Part shown: positions 27,263 through 37,400 of the stretch, in pieces
How positions within the stretch are numbered: the first letter of the stretch is position 1
How the letters are laid out: each line of letters begins with the position of its first letter
Program-made: the position numbers and the translations under genes
Assembly: GCA_037976565.1 (NCBI GenBank)
Contig: CP137684.1
Coordinates: 23,353,745-23,417,744, forward strand
DNA from: Mesocentrotus franciscanus
Taxonomy: Eukaryota; Echinodermata; Echinoidea; Camarodonta; Strongylocentrotidae
Reading direction: 5' to 3'
DNA length: 64,000 bases
Notes under the pieces: model-generated
Databases searched by the model: none
Told to the model about the DNA's origin: nothing
Seen by the model: only the letters and a program-made list of their open reading frames with translations

Positions 27263-27980
27263 TTATCTTAACTTAGTTTTTAATAGAGCTTATTTGAGTT
27301 CATCTTATCTTATTTCTGCAGGTCTACGCAGATTGAAGGAGTCCTGTCTATCATACAGTACTACACAATGATGGTTGGCAAGAAAAGAGAATTTCTTTTG
27401 GCTACATCAGCATACACTAGCCATGTCATTTTAAACTTCTTGGGTGCGCAAGGACATCGATCTAATATCTGTACATTTTCCTGTAATTTGCTCTTTTGCT
27501 ATTAAACTGTACCATTTTGCTTTGCTTGATTATATTATGCTCTGTTCTGTAGTTTATAATTACTTCTCTATTTCTCTATAATTATTCATTTTTACGGACC
27601 TATTTTTAAATGTAATATGATAATTTGTTAATTATTTTCTTATTATTCAGTATATTGGGTATTTTCCCACTTGTCTGCAGTATGATATACCTCAATAAAC
27701 ATCTCTATTTTTGCAATAGTAATTATCTCTTAAAACAAATTTATCAAAGATTATACCCTACGTACTGTGTAAAGCGCATAGAGACATTATGAGTATAATA
27801 AGCGCTACTTATTGTTATTATCATATACATTATTGTGATACGTGAACAAGTAGTATAGTCATTTGTTTGCAGGGAATGCAAATTCTTGTGGCATAGACGA
27901 GTATCAAACTTAAAATAAATGTTATCAACATTCTACCCTACTATGTATTTTTATTACAGCTGTAATCCAAAGGCAATGCA

Positions 27981-28645
27981 TGATTGACGACGATCTGTAA
28001 TGATATTTGATATATTATATTGTGCCTCTCATGCTTATCTCCTTTCTAATGCACATTTCTCTTTCATCATCTTCTTCTCAACCCCACATGCAGCTCATCA
28101 TTTTGTATTATTTTCTGTACCCCAGATCTTTAACTTCTTTTTTGGCATTGTCTACTCTTTGTATTGTGACCGTGTTCTTCTATCGTCGTCATGTAAAGTA
28201 CTGTCTTGTCTTGTCCCGTTCTCGTCTCTGTTGGCATGTGTGTGTGATTGGGTTTTTACAGACGTGTATCAATCAGATATGATTATTTACGTCTGGGGAC
28301 CGACCTTTAACGTCACCATCCGAAAGACGTGACTCAGTTTCGAACCTGCGTCCTCTGCTGAATCAGTTTGTAACTTCCACTGTTTGCTGGATTACAGGCG
28401 CACGCCACAACGCCTAGTTGGCATCCCCCATTCCCCCTATTTTGTAGTTCCTTTTGTAGTTACGGACTTTTTAATTTAATTACTCATTTTTCCTAAGTAT
28501 CATTTGAGGTGTTCACACTTGTACAAGCATTGCTCTTTAGTGGACCCCTCTGTTTCCAATATGTATTTCCACATTTGTTGTAAATGTTTATAATTGATTT
28601 GTAATGTTTTGGTGGAAACATAAATAAATTGAAATTGAAATTGAA
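27981..28645 (+). mobile_element. LINE 3'-end insertion with ATTGAAATTGAAATTG tail (arm A only)
   Basis: Ends in a repeated TTGAAA-type tail at 28622-28648 after AATAAATAAATTG, typical of non-LTR retrotransposon 3' ends. It is flanked by TGCATGAT at about 27977 and 28648. Arm B at about 50640-50670 lacks the insert and reads CAATGATGGATGATGATAA in the gene-sense direction. The frame at 28000-28332 lies wholly in this insert and has no domain. Confidence 0.7.
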
Positions 28646-29343
28646 ATTGCATGATGATAAATTGTTTTTGTAAACATCAAGAAAGGTTTCTTGAGGTGTT
28701 ATGGTCCAGCTGATAAGTATCAAGAGAGAGAGAGAGAGCACTCGATCGTGTGAGAGAGAGAGAGAGAGTGAGAGATAGTGGGAAGGAAATATATTATAGA
28801 AAAAGAAATTTGTGTCGTAATAATTGATTGGCTAATTGTGATAGGCTGCATAGTCCTTAGAAGATTACTAGAACACTTATCTAGCTGCCATCATAAAACC
28901 AAGAAACATCAGTTACATGCGTACGTAAATAGATACGTAATTTGTTGATATACACAACATATTTATTTCATTAATTTCTGGGGTAGAATATATTTTTGGG
29001 AGACATTTGGTTTCATATCGCCTCCCCCATGGGGATACTTGTACAAAACTGCATTCACTCATTATGATATCTTTCAGGTACTCATGATAGATCTACGGCA
29101 CTTAAAGGTCAATAGAGTTGACCTGTCTAGAATGACCACCTGTCTACGGTGGCCACTTCTTGTGTTTCCCTTTGGTGGTCTTAATAGACAGGTTTGACTG
29201 TACATTACTATCCCCTGCTTATTCAGAGTTAAAACTCTTGATTTATTATGTTCCAACGGGTTAATCTCTTTCATTTTTTTAGTTTGCTTTAGTTTGTATA
29301 TGTATATTTCATTTTCTGTGATTGTATTGTTGCATTATATAAT

Positions 29344-30337
29344 TTTGTTTATTTCAATCTCAATGTATCTATTTAACAATAGTCTTAGCCCTAATAAGAC
29401 TTAAGGGTTATTTTGCACCTTTAAACAACTAGGGGCCAGGGGCTAAAGGCCTCCCCTAGGATCTCGGCAACCGAACTGATCGACTCCAAATTTTGCATGG
29501 GGATAGATGTCCATGAGATTTACAATATTGCATTGTTAAAATATTTTGTTTAATTAGAATTTGCTAATAAGAGCTAATTAATTATGCACAAATTGTATTT
29601 TTTGTATTTTTCTTTATACATTTGTATATGGTGATTCTTATGAGAAAAATAGTAATGGTACAATATGCATGCTAAGATTATATTTACACAATCTCTGATA
29701 AAAATAAAGTAATTGATCTGATAATTATCCAACTTATGAATAATTATGACGTCATATTATATCATGAACACGTGTTTGGGTGATGGTTTCATGTGAAGTC
29801 ATGAAATACATTTTTACTTCCTAATGTTGGAGTGATGGTTTGTTTGTCTTAATCATGAAAATTGATTTAGTTATACAGCTTTTTATGTTTTTTTTCTTTG
29901 TATTTATCTTTTTCTTTATATATATAGCCGGGTAATGTTAAAGCGCCTTGAGCACCTTGCAAGGTGGATACGTGCGCTATATAAGAATCCAGTATTATTA
30001 GTATTATTATTATATTGTATTGGTTTATTCTAATGAAAATGCAATAAGTTTTATTCACCGTGCGAAATGGGAATACTAACAGTACATGTGAAGAGGTGGG
30101 TATAAGAGTGCAACATAAAAGGTGCTTCTAAAAACTCTGTATTTAATATATATGTAAGAATTTAAAATAATTAAACAAAAATAAAAAAATTGGTATCAAA
30201 AGATGCTCAAGACTCTAAAGAAAAAAAAATCATGAAGTGGCACCATAAAATATTTAAGCAATGCGAAGTAATCGCGAAAATAGAGGAAGGGGGGGGGGGC
30301 TAAATCAGCCCCAGATTTTTTAGGGTTAACATATGCT
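29344..30337. other. Left part of the spacer between the duplication arms
   Basis: Unique AT-rich DNA. A SINE-like 3' tail (AAAGCGCCTTGAGCACCTTG ... GCGCTATATAAGAA, 29938-30010) is present. No gene was seen. Confidence 0.45.
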
Positions 30338-31683
30338 CAGTGGCGTAATGAGCAAAAACATTTTTTTTTTTTTTTGGGGGTCAGAACAAAATCCTCATCA
30401 CCACCAATTAGCACAATGCAGAGGCGGCAGAGCGTCTTCCAAAATAGGGAGGGGGGGGGGCAACACAAAAAAGGGCACTTTCTGGAAAAAAGGGGCACTT
30501 ACAAAGGGAAACATCAACAAAACCTACACCATTTTTAGACATTGGTATATACCCCATACATCGCCATGATTGTGATTACACTACCAGGGATGATATCAAT
30601 ATTTGTTTCTTTCTTTACGTAGTACAAGATACTTTGCAGTTGAGTATGATGGTCTGAATATTAATTTGCGAGTGAGCGAAGCGAGCGCAAACATTTTAAG
30701 AATTGTGAGGTCCCAGTGCGAAAAATTACATCTTTTAAAGAAGACAAAAAAAAACCTGATGAGTATTAAGCACAATCTAATGAAGAAAGACTGCACAGTA
30801 ATTCTTTTATAAGTAACATAAATATAACATCTATAAATGCGAGCGAGCGTAACGAGCGAGCTCTAGAGAAAAATTAAAGGAAAAGGGGCTCTAAGTCGCC
30901 TTGAATTAGGGGTGCATGTTATGGAGAAAGGAAAAGTAGGCACTTATCAAAAGGGAAAAGGACAGTTATTAGAAATGAAAAGGTGCTCGTGTCAAAGTAA
31001 AAAAGGCAATTGTCAGAGCCTTCAGAGGTGAAAATGGCACTTCTTGCACCTAAAAAAGGGACACTCAACAGAAATGCAAAAAGGCACTATTGTGAGAATG
31101 GAAATGGAGAATCTGTTGAAGGAGAAGGGCACCTATCAGATTTTAATAGGGGCATTTATCAGATGTTAAAAGGGACATTTTGAAAAGGGGAGGGCTCATA
31201 TAAAAAGGAAAAGGGGCACTTATCAGAGGTGAAAAGTGGCATTTAAGAGAGAGGAAGGGAGTTCTTATTAAGAAGGAAAGGGTACATTCATTAAAAAGGA
31301 AAAGGGGCACGAGTCAAAGTAAAAAAGGGCAAAAATATCAGAGGTGAAAAGGGGAATTTCTCGCACCTAAGGCTGAAAAGACGTACTCACCAGAGATGAA
31401 AAGAGAGGAAAATGACAATTATTAGAAAAGAAAAGGGGCACTTATCCTACGTAAAAAAGGGGCTTTGGGGATAACTGAAAAGTGGGGTACAGTGCCCCCT
31501 CTTAGCTCCCCCAGCTGGGAGTGCCGCCTCTGGCATAACGGGCAAAAATGAGAGAAAACCCCGGTAGGCCTACAAATCATGTCATTTCAGCAACATTTGT
31601 AAATCACTGGTATCGAATTAGAAATAAACCACGTTTGAACTTTATTTGGGGGTCTATATAAGTCCCCCATCAGTACGCCAGGG
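30338..31683 (+). mobile_element. hAT-like non-autonomous element, third copy
   Basis: Starts CAGTGGCGTAATGAGC and ends CATCAGTACGCCAGGG. The flanks CATATGCT and AACATGCT match at 6 of 8 positions, compatible with an 8-bp hAT target duplication. The interior differs from copies A/B: a long run of AAAAGGGGCACTTATCAGA minisatellite units (30880-31490) replaces the satellites. It shares GTCATTTCAGCAACATTTGT (near 31579) with them, so ends and part of the body are common. No ORF of note. Confidence 0.65.
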
Positions 31684-32565
31684 AACATGCTAAAAAGTAA
31701 CGTACATGTATTGTAAATCTATTCGTTTGCTAATTCTAAACTACGTAGAATTGCGTGTTCCTTATAATGGGTAATTATATGGTGAGGTAAAAGGGATACA
31801 GAAAGCTATTTGTATTGCAGTATATCTACAAATACAATTTGGGTTCCTCTTCGTCAATCTACATCAGTTCGTGATTTCATGCAAAGAAAATGTTTATTTT
31901 TATTTTATACGAGTAAAGAAATATTTTTGAATAATTTAAAGTCAGAATGAGACCTAGCAGAAAGTCACACAATGGCGCCGTTACCGGCGTTACATAAACT
32001 TTGATATTATGAGTATGACATCAAATATTACTTGACTTTCAACCAATCAGAATCAAGCATTTGGGACTTGTGTTTGATTTTTATATCATGATATCAAACA
32101 AAGTTTTATGCAACAGGGCCAATGTCTTTCTAACTTTTATTGGGACTGACAGGAACATGAGAGCCAGGGTTTATTGATTTAAAATGCTTTAAAGGTAATA
32201 TATTCATGTTATGTTTATGGCTATTATAAACAGATTGATACTTATAGATTTAGGATAGAGATGGATACGTAGATAGCTAGACACATAAATACATGGATAG
32301 ATAGATTTTTCTGCCCTCCTTAGTAATGGCGGCCAACGCTCCAAGTCGGCACAGCAATTTGAGCGAGTACGCCCTCTAGCGTTTGTATGTATAGCTCTAT
32401 GGTGTATCATAATCTCAACTTAAAATTGAAATTAAATGTTAATTGCATGTGAACGCTTGAAATGCACCACTTTACATAAGGTATTTGTTCTACTATAATA
32501 TGCATTATTTTCACATTGGAGACTCTAGACTAGTAAAAGCTTTTATCTCATTTATCTTCTCTTAA
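31684..32565. other. Intergenic, nothing recognised
   Basis: AT-rich. Short GATAGATAGATA runs occur near 32250-32310. No coding or repeat structure. Confidence 0.4.
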
Positions 32566-32770
32566 TTTTACCATGTTACACATTCATTTTCCGTTTTCTT
32601 TTAAACCATAGAACGATTCTATTGTTTTCCGCTTACTTGCGTCTTTACTATATAGCTCTAGCTCTATTAGAGCTATATAGTAAAGACGCAAGTAAGCCCG
32701 GAAAACAATAGAATTCGTTCTATGGTGTCTTTAAAAGAAAACGGAAAATGAATGTGTAACATGGGTAAAA
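32566..32770. repeat. 205-bp near-perfect hairpin
   Basis: Arms of about 95 bp (TTTTACCATGTTACACATTC at 32566 against its inverse ending about 32769) meet at AGAGCTATATAGTAAAGACG-type sequence near 32665, where AGCTCTAGCTCTATTAGAGCT forms the tip. Only a few mismatches separate the arms. MITE-like or a young foldback; no target duplication was resolved. Confidence 0.85.
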
Positions 32771-32861
32771 ATTACATAGACCTCTATGATATATACGTAC
32801 GTACAACGTAAGTACGTACGCGCGCGTAGGTACGGTATGTACCAAAGACGTTTAAATATAG

Positions 32862-34196
32862 GTACCGTATGCGACTTTGCGTTTTACACCCTGGCCTGGA
32901 CCTTTTCCCAATAAATTTCAAGGAACCGACTGGGAAAAGTCTATCCATGACAAGATATTGCGCGCGCACGTAGCTCTTCTGCAATGCTCAACGTACGTCC
33001 TATATGTCCAGTGTCGCGGTACGCGGTACATGTACTTTTGTATCGAGACGTACGAGTGAGAGAAAAACAACGAATAACAACAGAAGGAAATAGAGAAAAA
33101 CAATAAATAATTAAAGAACAGAGAGGAAACAAAGAATGTCATAAGCAGAGAGAGAAAACAAAACTAACTTGAAAGAAAGAGAGAAATTAGAGAAGGAATT
33201 AATCAAAGTAAGGAAAGAGAGAAACCAAATAATATTATGGTTTTTGTGGTTTAATTCCGCCTTCTTCAGGGTTTCAATTTTTGACGTGTAGCCTACTTTC
33301 AAACCATTTGCTGATTCGGACCCCCTAACACACGTGTACACATATCGACACATACACAGACTACACTCGACATAATATGTGTAATGGTAATGTAATACAT
33401 AAACTGTGATTTAAATATTGCACTCGTACCATTTTCTATTATTGTGGGATCACGTCTTTCATTTTTTAAATTCATGTCATTTGTTTCTAAGACCTAATTT
33501 CTCTAATTCTCTTGACCCCTCTCCTTCATATTTGTTTTCTAAGACCTCCCTCCCCTCATCTCTCTTCATATTTGTTTTCTAAGACCCATTTCTCCCCGCC
33601 CCCCATCTCTATTCATATTTGTTTTCTAAGACCTCTCTCTCTCGACCCACTCTCTCTCTCGTATGTATTTCTCAGACCCCTCTTTCTTTCTCTCTCATTA
33701 ACCCCCTCTTCATATTTGTTTCTAAGGCCTCTCTCTCTCTCTTCATATTTGTTTCTAAGACCCCCCTCTCTTTCTCATTTCTTGATATTTGTTTCTAAGA
33801 CCTCTCTCTAGCTCTCAATTCATGATATTTGTTTCTAAGACCCCCTCTCTTTCTCACTTCTTGAATTCATATTTGTTTCTAAGACCTCTGTCTCTCTCTC
33901 CCTTTCTCTCTTTCTCATTTTAAATTCATGATATTTGTTTATAAGACCTCTCTTTCTCTCTTTTTCCATTCATCACTTTGTCTAGTGTAATGTACAGACA
34001 CATAACATATAAAGGAAATTATACACCAGTTTTTGTATAAATGCTGCATCAACGTACGTCTGTGCATGTACGATTCGATTTGGAACTGGCGCGCCCGATC
34101 GAGGAGCGTAGACTAGACTCATTCAAGCAGTTTCATTGCTATTTACCGGGAAAATGTCCAGGCCAGGGTGTAAAACGCAAAGTCGCGTACCGTATG
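32862..34196. repeat. 1.3-kb segment bounded by inverted repeats, next to ferritin
   Basis: The left arm GCGACTTTGCGTTTTACACC (32871-32890) plus CTGGCCTGGA is the inverse of the right arm ending near 34196. TACCGTATG borders both. Between them lie an AG-rich stretch (33055-33240) and a pyrimidine minisatellite (33490-33990). The right arm lies only about 110 bp from the ferritin start codon. Confidence 0.65.
33490..33990 (+). repeat. Pyrimidine minisatellite upstream of ferritin
   Basis: About nine units of roughly 45-60 bp contain TTCATATTTGTTTCTAAGAC followed by CTCTCT runs of variable length. Confidence 0.8.
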
Positions 34197-34307
34197 TACA
34201 TATTGCGTCGCACGCGCGCGTATATCGAGAGTAGTCCAATCGAAGTTCGGTCAGATTAGATTTATTAAAACTCCTCTTTCTTGAGTCAACTTAGTGCTTG
34301 TTTCAAC

Positions 34308-34415
34308 ATGGCAGAAGTTTCAGCTGTGCGTCACAACTACCATGAAGAATGTGAAGCTGCCATCAATAAAATGATAAACCATCAACTCACTTCATCCTAC
34401 AAGTATTTAGCAATG
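34308..34415 (+). CDS. Ferritin exon 1 (residues 1-36)
   Basis: From the start codon to ATG|GTAATT. Carries helix A with [11 protein letters not shown] and the altered ferroxidase position Q26 (Glu in H chains); Y31 and Y33 are kept. Confidence 0.93.
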
Positions 34416-37400
34416 GTAATTACCCGTTGTTAATTGTGCATGTTCTTTGTAGTTTACTAGTTTGTTGTTGGGCCGAGTTGTGGGCTCGCGCTCGAGCGCA
34501 TGCTGGCCTAGCTGTAGCTTGGTGCCCTGTCCTTGCGGGTAGACCGCTGCTCGCTGCACGCTGTGGCTATCGCTGATGTGCCAGCTGGCTGTCGAAGCGG
34601 CAAGGTTTAAAAGGGGAAGTCCATCCTGATATTATGTTAAATAGAAGCAGAAAAATAAGAGAAATGAGTCTTTGAAAGTATGAGCAAAAACCAATCAAAA
34701 ATGAGAAAGTTATGAATATTTGAAGGTTTGAAAATGAAAGTTTTCACTCGCATTGTTTTGCTTTGTGTGCAGGTGTGTAGGAAAATATAACATTTTTTAA
34801 AGACACCCTCTCTAATGAATTTCAACATTTTCAAAAATTTTAAAACCAAATTCGGCGCTAATTCAGAATCATATCCATACTTTGACCCGTAACTCTGGTA
34901 ACCCGACACATGCTCCGGCGACGATTACTCCGGTGACATATGCTCCACAAAAAGCGACAATTGCTCCGCGACAATTGCTCCGCCGTCAAATGCTCCGACG
35001 ACATTTGCTCCGCCGACATTTGCTCCGCCGACAATATTTCTTTCATGGGTTATTTTTTTTGTGTGATTTCTTTTTTTGTTATTCAGGGCCGTAGCCAGCA
35101 AAACTAAACTTTTCTCAACCTTGTGTCGACCTTTCAACAAATAGGTCTAGTGATTCTTTTTTCTTGGGCACGATATCATTTAAGGTTAGATCTATAGACT
35201 ATTTATTCCCTTTTGGTAAACGATGGTATATAGCGAGATAGACAGAAATAACCGTCTGGTATGGGTCATTCTTTAATAAAACTGACATTTGTTGACATTC
35301 CCATACACAGACGGTACCCGTACGCCTCGCACCACGGGAGAGATTGAGCCGATTGTGGCCAGCTTTGGTCCCAAAAACTTTCTCCCACGATTTTCTTTAT
35401 TTAGATCTAATTTTCTGATTTATAAATCAGATACAAAAATACTATGTCTATTTTTCTCCTATGTACAGTTATCAATTTTTTATGACTTATTTCTAAATGC
35501 GAAATTTACAGACTTACGTATATGAGTTATCCAATTTTTATCTCAGAACCAAGGAAACGGTACGTTCATGCATTCGAACTGGTAATCTATGACATGACCC
35601 GCCCGATATATTTCGGGTCAACCGACCAAAACAAGCCCAATGGCCAATCAGAGCACGTGTTTGATATTGGGCTTATGAATATTCAAACATCACCGGCTCA
35701 AGCCGGGCTGACTCATACGTAGCTATTGGACGTTCGAAAAGAAAAATGAATATTCATCAACTTAAACCAAGATGGCTGACAACAAATCTTGTTGACTACA
35801 AGACTTTCTCGGATTAATCATTAATATAGGATCTAAATGAGCAAGCTATCGTAAGTCAAAGTAGATATTTCTGTGTTATTTTAAATTTTTAATAAAATTC
35901 AGTGTAAAATTGCAGCCAAAGTGGATATATGAAGACGTAAAGAGTGAAAAACTCGTTGCATATCTCATTAATCGCGGTCCGGCCGAACCTAACCATTCGT
36001 TCCCCACACTACTCCATTGACGTACTTCAGTCTATGTATAGAGGCGGTCAGAGGAGCCAGATGCAATCTCAGCGGAACAACCGTCGATACCAGAGACTGA
36101 AGCTTTCGGTCTAATAGCGAGAGAGCTAATAATGTAGACTTATCATTAATATTGAATAGCATCTTCCTGCTTAATTTCCCTCTTTAATTAAATGAGCATG
36201 TTTATACCATAAACTGGCGAGCGAGGGTTTTAAACCAAAGAATTATTTTCAACAATAATGAGTATCAAACATACATGTAGTTGTCTTGCTGCGGGACGGG
36301 TCGGGCACATTCATAGTTAAGGCGATGTCCATTTCATTTTTAGCGAGCGGGCGGTTTTAAGCTTATTTTACATTAAATAGCATCTACCTGCCTTCCGCCC
36401 TTCTTCGTCAAATTTATATGTTTAAAATTATAATCGCGAGTTAGATAATAATTATAGGCATACTTTTTTCCATAAAGTAACTGTACGTGTCTTCTTGCCC
36501 CGTGAAAGGGAGGGCACAAACACATTTAAGGGGACGTTTTTTTAATTTTTTTTTTATTTGGCGAACAAGGAAGGTAAAAATCATAGGTTATAATCTTGAA
36601 TATAATCTTTCTACATTACGCCCCTTTTTAATCAAATGGGCAAGTATGATTTCAGGATTAGGCCTATTGTTTATTCCTTGTTGGCGAGCGAGCTTAGCGA
36701 ATGGTCGAAATTCTTTGGCTTGCCATTTCATATTGAAAAGCATCTGCGTGCCTAGCATCGCTTTTTAATCACCGATGTACAAAATGTATTACGAACATAA
36801 TCTAGCATAGCGAGCAAGCGAATTTTCATCCTTTTCATATAATGACTGAAAACCATCTGCCTGCCTACCATCCCTTGTCTTAATCAATGATAATTTCACG
36901 AGCATGTAAGCCTATATTTCATACTCCATTCTATTTCTCATTTTCCCTGACGTGTTGCGATGCAATGGCGGAGCAACTGTCGGCGTAGCAATTGTCGCTT
37001 TTTGTGGAGCAATCGTCGGCGGAGCATGTGTCATGGATTCGTAACTCTGGCGTGGATATAGATCTAGATCTAGATCGAGGCCTACCCTACTAAAACATAC
37101 CAAAAATCAACTAAATCTTCATCAATTGTTCAAATAATAGTCGTCATAAGCTCGTCGTCAACAACCGTCTGTCAAACAACAGAGCTTGCGCATGAGATTC
37201 ACCGCGAAATCATTGAAGCAACATGCTGGAACAGGGCAAATTCAGTGTTTGGGGCTGGTGTGATTACCACACCATTGTATAGGACGAAATTGTTTTCATC
37301 TTTACTAGGCCTTACCGTCCATGAATGTTTCAATTCCTCCCTGACAGGCATTCCACTTTGATCGTGCAGATGTAGCTCTGAAAGGATTCCAGAACCATTT

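Larger units (their letters stand above)
21595..27371 (+). pseudogene. ACCS-like 3'-end pseudogene (arm A)
   Basis: Three exon equivalents match the minus-strand ACCS-like gene: 21595-21737, 23573-23726 and 27322-27371. The first lost its splice acceptor (CTTCTTAG in arm B is CATTTTGG here) and has a stop, TAA at 21612-21614, where arm B reads TAC (Tyr). The second and third keep open frames, AG/GT borders and the same terminal codons (CLSYSTTQ and stop). Upstream exons, including that with the active-site lysine, lie outside the duplicated block and are absent. It is therefore a non-functional partial copy, with conserved donor sites that could still be spliced. Exonic differences from arm B are few. 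Confidence 0.85.
19388..29343 (+). repeat. Inverted segmental duplication, arm A
   Basis: Homologous, in reverse orientation, to 48290-55606. Anchors in arm A, with the inverse in arm B: AATAATGATTAAAATCCTAA (19390; near 55590), the three ACCS-like exons (21595, 23573, 27322), the CT minisatellite, the CCTTACC array, CATCAGCATACACTAGCCAT (about 27406; near 51050), TATGGTCCAGC (28698; near 50600), AATTGATTGGCTAATTGTGA (28822; near 48845) and the 29040-29340 segment (inverse of 48290-48620). Arm-specific insertions explain the length difference. Homology ends abruptly at both borders. Confidence 0.85.

Noticed and set aside
28000..28332. 110-residue ORF
   Set aside because: Lies within an arm-A-specific LINE 3'-end insertion; no domain.
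34281..34307. Iron-responsive element in the ferritin leader
   Set aside because: The TAGTGC hexamer lacks the C and the flanking bases do not pair into the required stem.
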